From positions 1 through 44,127 of the forward strand of contig CAKOHV010000015.1 in NCBI GenBank assembly GCA_934086145.1: a stretch of 44,127 nucleotides of DNA, written 5' to 3'. Under the pieces are notes generated by a model. The model worked only from the letters and a program-made list of their open reading frames with translations. It searched no databases and was not told where the DNA came from. Position 1 is the stretch's first letter. Each line of letters opens with the position of its first letter. Positions 24,764-33,623 of this stretch are shown here, piece after piece. The stretch is from an uncultured Bacilli bacterium. GTDB taxonomy: Bacteria; Bacillota_I; Bacilli_A; RF39; UBA660. The translations under genes and the position numbers were made by a program.

Positions 24764-26918
24764 ACCAGGAGGACCTCGAGTACAAGAAAAATCAAAAGAT
24801 TTCTTTGGCTCAATGAAAAGACTTTTAAAAAATTTAAATCCTTGGAAATATTTTTTAGGAATTGCTTTGATATTAGCAATGGTAAGTTCTATTTTGGCAT
24901 TAGTTGCTCCAAATAAGTTATCTGATTTTGCCGATTTAATTGGTGAAGGTTTAGTTCCTAAAACAGAGAAATTTAAGGAAATAAATCAAGCAATTTATAG
25001 CAATTTAACAGAAGAAAAAATTCAATTAAAAATGGGAGAGATGGTAGTTTCTTCTAGTATAAGTCCTAAAGATCAAAATGAATTTAAAGAAATTATGGCC
25101 AAGATGCCAACTGCATCATCTGATGAAAAAACGCAGTTATTTGCTAGTATTCCAAAAAGTATTTTAGCTTATTTGTTGGAAGATGTTAAAGTTGATGATG
25201 TAACAATTAGTGTTGATGATCAATTAGCAATGCTTGACTTAGTTTCAGAAATGGGAGATGAGACTGGAACAGATAAAGCATTAGAGTTAATGGATAAGTT
25301 GCCCGAATCAGTTTATAAAGTAATTGAGCCAGAAATGAATATGGCTAAGATTAAAAAATTGGCAATAGTTATGGCTATAATTTATGTTATTAGTGCTTTA
25401 TTCTCATTTATAGAATCATTTATAATGTCAACAATATCTAATAGATTCGCTCAAAAACTTAGAACAAATATTACGACAAAGATTAATAAGTTACCATTAC
25501 GTTATTTTGACTCACATGAAACAGGAGATGTTTTATCAAGAGTTACCAATGATGTTGATACAATTTCTCAAAACTTAAATAATAGTTTAGCAACATTAGT
25601 ATCAAGTTTAACTTTATTTGTTGGCTCAATCATTATGATGTTTATAACGAATGCAACAATGGCAATAACGGCTATTTTGGCGAGTGTTATTGGTTTTGCT
25701 TTAATGTTTGTAATTCTTGGAAAATCACAAAAGTACTTTGCTAAGAATCAAGAAGCTTTAGGTGACCTTAATGGTTATATTGAAGAAATTTATTCAGGAC
25801 ATAATGTTGTAAAAGCATATAATGGTTCTAAAGAAGCGATAGAAAGATTTGATAATCTTAATAATGAATTATTTGAAGCTAAAAGAAAAAGTATTTTCTT
25901 ATCTGGAACAATGCAACCAATAATGGGATTTGTTGGTAATTTAGGTTATGTAGCTGTTTGTATTGTGGGGGCTTTACTTGCGATGAATGGTCATATAACA
26001 TTTGGTGTTATTGTTGCTTTTATGATATATGTTAGATTATTTACTAATCCATTATCACAAATAGCACAAGCTATGACTAGCTTGCAATCAACAGCAGCCG
26101 CATCAGAAAGAGTATTTGAATTCTTAGATGAAAGAGAAATGAGTAGTCAAGAAGGCATTAATAAACGTTTAAGCCCAGGTAAAGTAAAAGGTAACATAAG
26201 CTTTAAGCATGTTAAGTTTGGTTACGATAAAAAAAGAACAATTATCAAAGACTTTAGTGTTGATGTAAAACCAGGTCAAAAAGTAGCTATTGTTGGTCCA
26301 ACAGGAGCTGGTAAAACTACGATGGTTAATTTATTGATGAAATTTTATGAAATAAATGATGGGGATATTTTAATAGATGGTGTTTCTACTAAGGAATTAT
26401 CACGTGAAAATATTCATGAATTATTCTGTATGGTTTTACAGGATACTTGGTTATTTGATGGTAATGTTAGAGATAATATTAAGTTTAATAAAAAAGACAT
26501 TACAGACCGTGAGATTTGGGAAGCCTTACGTATAGTAGGTGTCGATCATTTTGTTAGTACTTTACCAGGCGGTTTAGATGCTAAGATAGGTGATTCAGAT
26601 ACTGTTAGTCAAGGTCAAAAACAATTATTTACAATCGCTCGTGGTATGTTGGAAGATGCACCATTCTTAATTTTAGATGAAGCAACAAGTAATGTTGATA
26701 CTCGTACGGAAGAATTAGTTCAAAAAGCAATGGATAAATTAACAATTGGTAGAACTTCATTTATTATTGCTCATAGATTATCAACGATTAAAAATGCTGA
26801 TTTAATCTTGGTTATGAATGAGGGAAATATTATTGAACAAGGAACTCATGATGAATTGATGAAAAAAGGTGGTTTCTATGAAAAACTTTATAATAGTCAA
26901 TTTGAAAAAGTTAGTTAA
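24756..26918 (+). CDS. ABC exporter half-transporter, catalytic subunit with large extracellular insert
   Basis: 720 residues. After a Pro/Gly-rich start (MPRPGGPRVQEK) and the first span (about 32-52), some 145 mostly polar residues stand before the second span (about 200-220), which should form an extracytoplasmic domain. The NBD has Walker A GPTGAGKT (about 513), a deviant signature VSQGQKQL (about 616) and Walker B FLILDEATSNVD (about 636) with a true catalytic Glu. The partner's Asp and this deviant signature together make the one degenerate ATP site expected of a heterodimer. The insert is like the extra extracellular domain reported for BmrD. It ends the MarR operon. Confidence 0.93.
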   Translation: MPRPGGPRVQEKSKDFFGSMKRLLKNLNPWKYFLGIALILAMVSSILALVAPNKLSDFADLIGEGLVPKTEKFKEINQAIYSNLTEEKIQLKMGEMVVSSSISPKDQNEFKEIMAKMPTASSDEKTQLFASIPKSILAYLLEDVKVDDVTISVDDQLAMLDLVSEMGDETGTDKALELMDKLPESVYKVIEPEMNMAKIKKLAIVMAIIYVISALFSFIESFIMSTISNRFAQKLRTNITTKINKLPLRYFDSHETGDVLSRVTNDVDTISQNLNNSLATLVSSLTLFVGSIIMMFITNATMAITAILASVIGFALMFVILGKSQKYFAKNQEALGDLNGYIEEIYSGHNVVKAYNGSKEAIERFDNLNNELFEAKRKSIFLSGTMQPIMGFVGNLGYVAVCIVGALLAMNGHITFGVIVAFMIYVRLFTNPLSQIAQAMTSLQSTAAASERVFEFLDEREMSSQEGINKRLSPGKVKGNISFKHVKFGYDKKRTIIKDFSVDVKPGQKVAIVGPTGAGKTTMVNLLMKFYEINDGDILIDGVSTKELSRENIHELFCMVLQDTWLFDGNVRDNIKFNKKDITDREIWEALRIVGVDHFVSTLPGGLDAKIGDSDTVSQGQKQLFTIARGMLEDAPFLILDEATSNVDTRTEELVQKAMDKLTIGRTSFIIAHRLSTIKNADLILVMNEGNIIEQGTHDELMKKGGFYEKLYNSQFEKVS

Positions 26919-26925
26919 AGATAAA

Positions 26926-26948
26926 AGATAGTGCAAACTGTCTTTTTT
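26926..26948 (+). terminator. Intrinsic terminator of the MarR-ABC operon
   Basis: AGATAGT, loop GCAA, ACTGTCT (one G-U pair), then a T-run. Confidence 0.8.
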
Positions 26949-26985
26949 CGTGAAGAAATAAATAGTATAAAAAAAGTTACAAGTG

Positions 26986-26994
26986 TGATAAAAT
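26986..26994 (+). promoter_or_regulatory. Extended -10-like promoter before ABC cassette 1
   Basis: TGATAAAAT, about 140 nt before the first gene of the cassette; no convincing -35. The leader between holds no gene I can support. Confidence 0.35.
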
Positions 26995-27136
26995 GAAAAT
27001 AGGTATAGTAGAGTAAGGAATTTAATATGTCATGGGAAATGAAAAAAATTTAGATATTTTAAAAGTTATTATACAGCTTAGGCATTATTTTTAAGTTAAA
27101 CCCTTTACTAATATTTTGAGAATTTAGGTGATATTA

Positions 27137-28033
27137 GTGAAAATGTTTTTAAAAAATAATTTTTTATTAGTATTTTCTTTTTTAATTTTATTTTCTTTGT
27201 TTGTTGTAAGTACTTATAATTACCAGAAAGAAATGGAAGCAACAGAAAGATTGAGTGAAAAAGTAAAAAAAGAATGTAAGAGTGAAGAAGTAGTTGATGA
27301 AGAACGAAACGAATTTTGTAAATCAGTAATGGAAAAAGATTATAGTGAAAAGAGTTTTTATTATGCTTTTCAAGAAATCGAGTATTTTACCTTTAATAGG
27401 GTGTCTTTTCTATTATTTATTTTAATAGTTACACCATCAATTTTCTTTACTAGTCGATATATGAAAAATAAAATGATTATCAATGAGGCGACTAGATGTG
27501 ATTATAAACATAGTTTGGCTAATTATTTAAAAAAAGCTTATCGTCCAGTCTTTATTGTCCCTTTACTAATTTTATTATCTTTTGGAACAGCTTATCTTTT
27601 AACGGGCAATTTTAATGTTGGAACAAAGTATATAAATAGTATTCCTTGGACTGCGAATTTTGTAAGTAATCCTTGGGTTTTCATAACATTGTTTATTTTA
27701 AATGCTATAGTTTTATCATTTTTGTATATCAATGTTTCATTGATTGTTGTTAGAAAAAATCATAATTTTTTTGTTACTCTTATTTTAAGTTTTTTGTTAT
27801 TATATGGCTATGATATTTTCTTAGAAATATTTATGGGCGGTATTTTATTTACTGTTATTTTTCATAGTGATTTTGCTGTATATTTCAATGTTTTAAATGT
27901 CGCTAATTTTAATGATACTTTAGGACTTATTGCGCCATTTGTGGTTCCAGGAATATCGTTGATTTTAAGTTTTATAATTTTATTTTTTAAATATAGGAAC
28001 AAGGAAAAGCTAATTATAGATTGTGAAAAGTAG
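27137..28033 (+). CDS. ABC cassette 1: first membrane subunit (permease A1)
   Basis: 298 residues, six or so membrane segments. The first span is followed by an extracytoplasmic loop of about 60 residues with two cysteines (KKECKSEEV...NEFCKSV, C-x13-C). Later spans include INVSLIVVRKN, and the protein ends KEKLIIDCEK. It is a clear paralogue of the protein at 38091 (SLIVVRKN, KEKLVIDCEK, and a two-cysteine loop in the same place). GTG at 27137 is preferred, since AGGTG at 27126-27130 would serve it; an earlier GTG at 27128 lies within that site. It is probably part of an ABC-2 type exporter with the next three genes. Substrate unknown. Confidence 0.8.
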   Translation: MKMFLKNNFLLVFSFLILFSLFVVSTYNYQKEMEATERLSEKVKKECKSEEVVDEERNEFCKSVMEKDYSEKSFYYAFQEIEYFTFNRVSFLLFILIVTPSIFFTSRYMKNKMIINEATRCDYKHSLANYLKKAYRPVFIVPLLILLSFGTAYLLTGNFNVGTKYINSIPWTANFVSNPWVFITLFILNAIVLSFLYINVSLIVVRKNHNFFVTLILSFLLLYGYDIFLEIFMGGILFTVIFHSDFAVYFNVLNVANFNDTLGLIAPFVVPGISLILSFIILFFKYRNKEKLIIDCEK

Positions 28034-28044
28034 GAAGAGTGTTT

Positions 28045-28677
28045 ATGAAAATAGAAGTTAAAAATGTTAGTAAAAAATTTAAAGATGTTGAAATAATAAA
28101 ACCTTTTAGTTACACGTTTGAATCTGGTCGAATATATGGGTTATGTGGCCGAAATGGTAGTGGAAAAAGTGTTTTCTTAAAACTATTAGCTGGTTATTAT
28201 GTTCCAAGTGAAGGGGAAATACTATATGATGGAGTTAACTTGAATGCAAAGTTGGAATTTCCCAAAAATTTGCGAGCTTTAATTGAAAGTCCATCTTTCT
28301 TTCCGGACATGACTGGCTATGAAAATTTAAAAATGTTAGCTGATATTCAAGGTAAAATAGGGAAAGAAGAAATTTTGGATGCCTTAACAAAGGTTAATTT
28401 GATTTTAGAAAAAGATAAAAAATTTAGTAAATATTCACTTGGAATGAAACAAAAACTTGGTATTGCACAGGCAATTATGGAAAATCCAGAAGTTTTATTG
28501 TTAGATGAACCATTTAATGGGTTAGAAAATGATTCTGTAATTAAAATTATTAATTTACTTAAAGATTATGCCAAAGAAGGAAAATTAATTTTAATTAGTA
28601 CCCATATTAAAGAAGATTTGGAAAAGTTATCAGATGTAATCTTATTTTTTGATGACGGTAAGATAAATGAAAAGTAA
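28045..28677 (+). CDS. ABC cassette 1: ATPase (A1)
   Basis: 210 residues. Walker A is GRNGSGKSVFLKLLAG (about 33-48), the signature SLGMKQKLGIAQA and Walker B VLLLDEPFNGL, with a switch His in ISTHIKEDL. The SLGMKQ signature is of the kind found in bacitracin/lantibiotic-type and other ABC-2 exporters. The protein is closely similar to the ATPase at 39016, with conserved blocks such as FFPD-TGY and the ending NEK. ATG at 28045 follows GGAAGAG; an upstream GTG lies inside that site. Its last 11 nt overlap the next gene, exactly as in cassette 2. Confidence 0.92.
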   Translation: MKIEVKNVSKKFKDVEIIKPFSYTFESGRIYGLCGRNGSGKSVFLKLLAGYYVPSEGEILYDGVNLNAKLEFPKNLRALIESPSFFPDMTGYENLKMLADIQGKIGKEEILDALTKVNLILEKDKKFSKYSLGMKQKLGIAQAIMENPEVLLLDEPFNGLENDSVIKIINLLKDYAKEGKLILISTHIKEDLEKLSDVILFFDDGKINEK

Positions 28678-29413
28678 ATTTATAGTTAATAAATTAAATT
28701 CTTATTTAGTTAAAAAACAGGCTTTTTTAATTTTTCTATTACTTATAGTAGGGGTTGTAGTTCCGACTTTTTCATCAACTATTATTGTTAATTTTTGGTA
28801 TTGTTTATATAGAATTTTTGTTAATTCGATGTTTAATTTTTTCTTTTGTATAGCTTTAGGCTTTAATACAATTTTTTATATTGCGGAGTATTTTAAAAAT
28901 TATACGATTGTATCTAGATATGAAAATTATCAACAGTCAATGCAAGTCTTTATAAAAGATATTATTTGGATTACTATTTATTATTCTTTGATAAGTTTGA
29001 TTTTAGGAATTTCAGGAGCAATGTTAGTAAGTTTTGGTCATTTTGAGTTAATTAGTCATCCGATTTATAAAATACCGCTTGTTCTTTATTTAATCTTTGC
29101 TTTTTTACGTAAAACAATTTTTGTTTGTATTGTGAATGTTATTATATACTTATTGGTAGTTGGAATAAAAAAAGTATGGACATATATTGTACTTGTTGCT
29201 CATAATTTTCTTTTTTTCTTTTGTAAATATAATGAAGATTGTATAAGTCATTTTTATAAAATGCCTATTTTATATAATTATTATTTTTTAGATATTTGTT
29301 ATTCTTCTTTTGGATTAGAAGTTTTATGTACACTTTTAGAAATATGTCTTTTATTAATTATTTATAAAGTAATATGGAAGATTGTTACAATGAAAAAGAG
29401 GGATTTGTTATGA
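28667..29413 (+). CDS. ABC cassette 1: second membrane subunit (permease B1)
   Basis: 248 residues, about six spans, short loops. The C-terminal part (FYKMPILYNYYFLDI ... LLLIIYKV ... MKKRDLL) matches the protein at 39635 (FYNAPLMYYNYLLGI ... LLLLIAIG ... RKKRDV), which shows paralogy despite low overall identity. The ATG lies in the last 11 nt of the ATPase gene; the stop overlaps the next start as ATGA. No family named; likely the membrane part of an exporter. Confidence 0.8.
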   Translation: MKSKFIVNKLNSYLVKKQAFLIFLLLIVGVVVPTFSSTIIVNFWYCLYRIFVNSMFNFFFCIALGFNTIFYIAEYFKNYTIVSRYENYQQSMQVFIKDIIWITIYYSLISLILGISGAMLVSFGHFELISHPIYKIPLVLYLIFAFLRKTIFVCIVNVIIYLLVVGIKKVWTYIVLVAHNFLFFFCKYNEDCISHFYKMPILYNYYFLDICYSSFGLEVLCTLLEICLLLIIYKVIWKIVTMKKRDLL

Positions 29414-30069
29414 ATTTTGAAGGCAAAATTTTATGGATGAATTTAAAAAAAGCTCTTAAATGGTATGTCTTATTAATTGCGTTAATTATGGGAAATATGA
29501 TTTATTTTAAAGTTCGTCCAGATGGTATTGAACTCAATTTGAATGATTTATTATCGTTAATAATCCTTCCTAAGGGTAGAGGCTCATCTAAAATAAGTTT
29601 ATTATATTTTTATCAATTAGGGTTACATATTTATTTTTGTTACATATTTTTTATGACAGAATTAAAAGAGCAATTTTATTATATGGTTAGTAGAATTGAT
29701 GAAAAAAAATGGATTATTGGTAAGATGATTTGGCTTTTGGTATATTTAGTTATTTTTTTGCTATTTCAGTACTTAATATTATATTTCTTTTTTCATAAAT
29801 ATGTTAATGTCAAAATAATTTATTTTTTTAAATCTTTCTTATATTTATATCCTTGTTTACTTTTTATATTAGTGGCATTTTATGAATGTATTCCGATTAT
29901 TAGTTATATTTTATTGATTTTGTTTGTTATTTTAGGTTATTTTATGAATCCTTTTTATTTGAGTATTTTAACTGGTTTGATGATAATTTATTTAATTTTA
30001 AATTTTAAAATGAAAAAAATGTGTCAAAATTTTGAGAGAAATAAAAACTTAGTAATTATAATCGACTAG
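29410..30069 (+). CDS. ABC cassette 1: third membrane subunit (permease C1)
   Basis: 219 residues, about five or six spans. The segment SRIDEKKWIIGKMIW, between spans, matches SENRQWITSKIIIF in the gene at 40378, so these are also paralogues. ATG at 29410 overlaps the previous stop (ATGA) and follows AGAGGG; an in-frame ATG at 29374 would need a 40-nt overlap and lacks a site. No terminator is obvious after it. Confidence 0.78.
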   Translation: MNFEGKILWMNLKKALKWYVLLIALIMGNMIYFKVRPDGIELNLNDLLSLIILPKGRGSSKISLLYFYQLGLHIYFCYIFFMTELKEQFYYMVSRIDEKKWIIGKMIWLLVYLVIFLLFQYLILYFFFHKYVNVKIIYFFKSFLYLYPCLLFILVAFYECIPIISYILLILFVILGYFMNPFYLSILTGLMIIYLILNFKMKKMCQNFERNKNLVIIID

Positions 30070-30086
30070 AAAATAAGATATAAAGT

Positions 30087-30095
30087 TGTTATAAT
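30087..30095 (+). promoter_or_regulatory. Extended -10 promoter
   Basis: TGTTATAAT 160 nt before the gene at 30256. The long A-rich leader between shows no other clear element. Confidence 0.45.
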
Positions 30096-30255
30096 AGTAT
30101 TATGTTATGATAGATAAGCTTTTAATGTAATAAAAAAGAGTAAAGGTAAAATATTTTAAAAACAGGGAAATGTTAGAATAATAAAATGTTTATGATAACA
30201 AAAAAGAAGATAAGTTTGATTCAAAATTAAATAATATAAATTTTGAGGTGAAAAT

Positions 30256-31350
30256 ATGATAGAAAATAATAGTATTCAAATAAAATATCCTCTTGATTAT
30301 AGTAATAAAGTATTTGATGGTAGGATACATACGGTAATTCCGCTAAGATTAGAATCATTTTTTATGAAGAATAATAAATTTTATCTTTTGAATTATGTCG
30401 AAAAGGGTAAAACATGGATTGCGGTACTTGGAAAAAATGAAAATGGTAAATTTTTTAAAATACCTTTAGATGATTATAGTTATCTATTTGACTATTTAGG
30501 AACAAAATCAACTTCTAGAGAATCATTGGATATGCTAAAAAAACAATATTATGTTGATACAATAGATGTGCAAAAGGCCAAAGAGTTGTTTTTAACTGAG
30601 CAAATTCAGAAAAAATCTCAAGCAGTGTCATCACCACTATCACCACCTAATCAACCAGGAGTAACAGGATCTGGTGGTGGAGGAAATAATCCGCCAAATG
30701 GTCCGACTTGGAATTTGGGTGGCGGAAGTAATCCACCAAATGATCCGCTTTTGGATGAAGATGTTATTCCATCAACACCGGCAAATAATGATAAAGAGAA
30801 GAAAGTTAACAAAAGTATTAAATTGTATGTAGGACGTTACGGTTATTTATATGCGGCCTTTGTTAGAGATGATAGAAATAGAAAAAATATTGGAGATAAT
30901 AAATTTATATTTTATAGATACCCTATGGATAAAGTGTTAAATAATTGCATTTTAAGTTTCTTTACTGGAAATGTTAATAAAAATATTTTGATTGATTATG
31001 ATGAAAATGGTTATGGTGAAAAGGCATATTCAATAAAAACTGATTTAAGGTATCTCATAGATGTTGTGCAAAGGGAAAAATATGTTATTAGAAATGGAAT
31101 TTATAAATATGATATTGTTGTAGAGTCATTTACTAACTATGATGATTTCGCTAAGTTTAAATCGTCAGAATCGATTGAATGTACTTTAAGAGATTCGATA
31201 TTTTTAAGTTTTTTCCCTGAAACGCATACAACTACTTTTATAAACTTGGCGAATTCTCAAGTAGAGGCAAAATTTCAAGATTCTTATGGTGATATTGCAT
31301 TTAATAGTTTCTCAGAAAGTTTAAATAAAGGGACTAGTAAAGGAAGATGA
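30256..31350 (+). CDS. Hypothetical two-domain protein with Pro/Gly-rich linker, 364 aa
   Basis: Not recognised. An N-terminal domain (about 1-115, mixed strands and helices, LLNYVEKGKTWIAVLGKN) is joined to a C-terminal domain (about 187-350, KLYVGRYGYLYAAFVRDD, FIFYRYPMDK) by a flexible linker rich in Pro, Gly, Asn and Ser. The linker holds an imperfect tandem repeat, GGGNNPPNGP and GGGSNPPNDP, 42 nt apart (30676 and 30718). No signal peptide or membrane span is visible, so it should be cytoplasmic. GAGGTGAAAAT precedes the ATG. It has its own promoter and terminator between ABC cassette 1 and the DUF2207 protein. Confidence 0.72.
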   Translation: MIENNSIQIKYPLDYSNKVFDGRIHTVIPLRLESFFMKNNKFYLLNYVEKGKTWIAVLGKNENGKFFKIPLDDYSYLFDYLGTKSTSRESLDMLKKQYYVDTIDVQKAKELFLTEQIQKKSQAVSSPLSPPNQPGVTGSGGGGNNPPNGPTWNLGGGSNPPNDPLLDEDVIPSTPANNDKEKKVNKSIKLYVGRYGYLYAAFVRDDRNRKNIGDNKFIFYRYPMDKVLNNCILSFFTGNVNKNILIDYDENGYGEKAYSIKTDLRYLIDVVQREKYVIRNGIYKYDIVVESFTNYDDFAKFKSSESIECTLRDSIFLSFFPETHTTTFINLANSQVEAKFQDSYGDIAFNSFSESLNKGTSKGR

Positions 31351-31372
31351 TGAATTTGTCTTCTTTTTTTTT
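31343..31372 (+). terminator. Intrinsic terminator
   Basis: GAAGATGA pairs with TTGTCTTC (two G-U pairs) followed by a T-run; the stem includes the stop of the 364-aa gene. Confidence 0.65.
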
Positions 31373-31426
31373 GGTGATAAGAATTTGCTAATTTTATTGG
31401 ACGTGATTTTATAAAAAAGCATATTA

Positions 31427-31435
31427 TGTTATAAT
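31427..31435 (+). promoter_or_regulatory. Extended -10 promoter
   Basis: TGTTATAAT, 28 nt before the start of the DUF2207-type gene; no fitting -35. Confidence 0.55.
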
Positions 31436-31462
31436 GATAATAGTAGACAAGTGGGAATTGAT

Positions 31463-33556
31463 ATGAAAATAAAAAAATTGTTAATTATTGCTATTTGTAT
31501 TTTATGTTTTCCTTTAGTTGTCTTGGCTGTTGAAGGAAATAGTGGCGTGGTTTCAACTAGTAATAGAGTTGGAGAGTTTTCGATTGGCAAAATGATTTTT
31601 TCTAATTTAAGTTTTACGACTTTTGTTAATTATAATAGTACGATTTATGGGGGCTATGAAATTAATGGAATTCTTCATAACTATTATGCAAAAAATGTTG
31701 AAATAGAAGTAATATTAACTTTATATGATAATAATGAAAACGTTTTGGATGTAATAACTAGTAATGAGGAAGTGTTGGCTAATAACGATTTTTATTATAA
31801 TGTTGGCAGTGAAATAAACCCAACGACCAAAAAATACTCTATTGATAGTGTTAAATTTTATAATGTTTCAATAAAAATATTAACGGATGTTAGTGAAAAA
31901 AAAGAAACCAAAAAAAATAATAATTATGAAATAGAGGAGTTTAAAACAAATATACTGGTTAATCTGGATAATAAAGTTAATTATGATGAAAATATTTCGA
32001 TGAAATTTAAAAATGATATGCCTTATTTTTATAGAAAAATCTTTACTAATAATAGGGTTTTATATTATAACAATCAATTAGCTAAATTAAGTGGTATTTC
32101 TAGTAGTGAAAAGTTGACTACTTCTTTAGAAAAAGGTTACAGAATACTAAAATTATCTAATGATGTTGGCTATTCTGATATGAGAAATTTTAATCTTAAG
32201 TATACTTATGATTTAGGTGAAGATTATAGTAAAAAGAAAGATAAATTATATATTAATGTTATTGATAATACTTTTGACGTCGTAATTAATAAAATAAATT
32301 TTGAAATTCAACTACCAGAAGAATTTAATGATGAAAATATAAAATTTGTTTCTTTAAAAGAAGATGTAACTAAAAACATAAATTTTGAAGTGATTGGTAA
32401 TAAAATAACAGGAAGCTTAGATAATTTAGAAGAAAATAAAAATTTAGGTTTATTAATCGATTTAGATGAAGGTTATTTTAAAAAAAGTACTTCTATATTT
32501 GATAAATCAATGTATCTTCTAATTTTTGGACCTACTTTTGGAATGATAGGAGCACTATTATTAACTTTATTTTTATTAAGAAGTAAAAAAGTTAGTAAAG
32601 AAATTAAATTAGAAAAAATTATGAAGCTAAATTCTTTAGAAATGAGTTATATTTATAATGAAAAAATAAATAATAAAGATATTACATGTTTGTTAGTAGA
32701 ACTTGCAAATGACGGTTATCTGAAGATAAAAGAAACAAAAAATGATTCTTTTGATATTATAAAGATAAAAGATTATGATGGAGCGGATGAAATAAAAAAG
32801 AAATTACTAGAATGTTTATTTAAAAATAGCGAAGTAATCAATGAAGAACAATTATATGAGAATGATGAAAATATTATTGAACAAGTAAATAAGTATTTGG
32901 TTGAATTATCATCATCACTACGAAATAATTATTTTAATAAGTATATTTATTTACCAATTTTGGCTATTTTTACATTTTTAATTATTAATTTTAAACCATT
33001 ATTAATGTATGATGAAGATATGGTAGCTATTGGAACTATTTTAGCAGTTGGGTGTCTGATAATATTTATAATTGTTTTATTTAGTAAGTATAAAATGATT
33101 GAAAAAATTTTAGCGATATTATGTATAAGTATATTTTTAATTGGTGATTTATATATTTATATTAGTCCAGCTCTTTTGATTCATCCATTTTATTTATTTT
33201 CTTACATTATAGGGAGTATTATAGTTGGTGTCTTAATTTATTTATATAGAATTGTCCCTAAAAGAACTTTTAAAGCAGATATGGAAATGGCCAATATTAG
33301 ACGTTTTAAATTAAAATTAGAAAAAAGTAGTTTATCTATTTTAAATAAATCGTTTAAGATAAACGATTCTTACATGAAAATGTGGCCATATGCTAATATT
33401 TTGGGACTTTCTCAGAGCTATGCTAATAAAATAAATGAGTCAGTAATATTACCTGAATGGTTTTTATTTGCAGATGTTAATTCGCAAAATTTTAACGCTA
33501 AATTAAATGATGTCGTTTCAAGAATTACCTATGCTTTGTCTAATTGTAATAAATAA
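31463..33556 (+). CDS. DUF2207-type membrane protein
   Basis: 697 residues. A signal peptide (KKLLIIAICILCFPLVVLAVEG) leads a long extracytoplasmic part. A beta domain typical of DUF2207 follows (LKYTYDLGEDYS ... NFEIQLPEEF), then a span near 347-370 and a cytoplasmic winged-helix-like piece (ITCLLVELANDGYLKIKE). Three to four more spans come next, and the C-terminal MANIRRFKL ... WFLFADVNSQNF is the usual DUF2207 ending. The first 150 residues (NVEIEVILTLYDNNENVLDV) look like an added FxLYD-type beta domain. ATG at 31463 follows GTGGGA, which is itself an earlier in-frame GTG (31451). Function in the family is unknown; surface or envelope role inferred. Confidence 0.82.
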   Translation: MKIKKLLIIAICILCFPLVVLAVEGNSGVVSTSNRVGEFSIGKMIFSNLSFTTFVNYNSTIYGGYEINGILHNYYAKNVEIEVILTLYDNNENVLDVITSNEEVLANNDFYYNVGSEINPTTKKYSIDSVKFYNVSIKILTDVSEKKETKKNNNYEIEEFKTNILVNLDNKVNYDENISMKFKNDMPYFYRKIFTNNRVLYYNNQLAKLSGISSSEKLTTSLEKGYRILKLSNDVGYSDMRNFNLKYTYDLGEDYSKKKDKLYINVIDNTFDVVINKINFEIQLPEEFNDENIKFVSLKEDVTKNINFEVIGNKITGSLDNLEENKNLGLLIDLDEGYFKKSTSIFDKSMYLLIFGPTFGMIGALLLTLFLLRSKKVSKEIKLEKIMKLNSLEMSYIYNEKINNKDITCLLVELANDGYLKIKETKNDSFDIIKIKDYDGADEIKKKLLECLFKNSEVINEEQLYENDENIIEQVNKYLVELSSSLRNNYFNKYIYLPILAIFTFLIINFKPLLMYDEDMVAIGTILAVGCLIIFIIVLFSKYKMIEKILAILCISIFLIGDLYIYISPALLIHPFYLFSYIIGSIIVGVLIYLYRIVPKRTFKADMEMANIRRFKLKLEKSSLSILNKSFKINDSYMKMWPYANILGLSQSYANKINESVILPEWFLFADVNSQNFNAKLNDVVSRITYALSNCNK

Positions 33557-33564
33557 TTTTTTGT

Positions 33565-33590
33565 AAAACAGACTAGTCTGTTTTCTTTTT
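33565..33590 (+). terminator. Intrinsic terminator
   Basis: AAAACAGA-CTAG-TCTGTTTT, a perfect palindrome, followed by CTTTTT. It could also work on the other strand. Confidence 0.8.
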
Positions 33591-33623
33591 AATTTATGTG
33601 TTAGAATTATAATAGGTGGTACT

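Noticed and set aside
27027..27053. Micro-frame MSWEMKKI after AAGGA, ahead of ABC cassette 1
   Set aside because: Only 8 codons, no signal features; considered as a counterpart of the secreted gene of cassette 2 but shows no likeness.
29374..29409. Earlier start for permease C1
   Set aside because: It would overlap permease B1 by 40 nt without a ribosome binding site, whereas ATG 29410 has AGAGGG and an ATGA overlap.
33608..33613. TATAAT as promoter of the 1148-aa gene
   Set aside because: It is only 10 nt before the ATG, so the ribosome binding site would be left out of the transcript; probably chance in AT-rich DNA.
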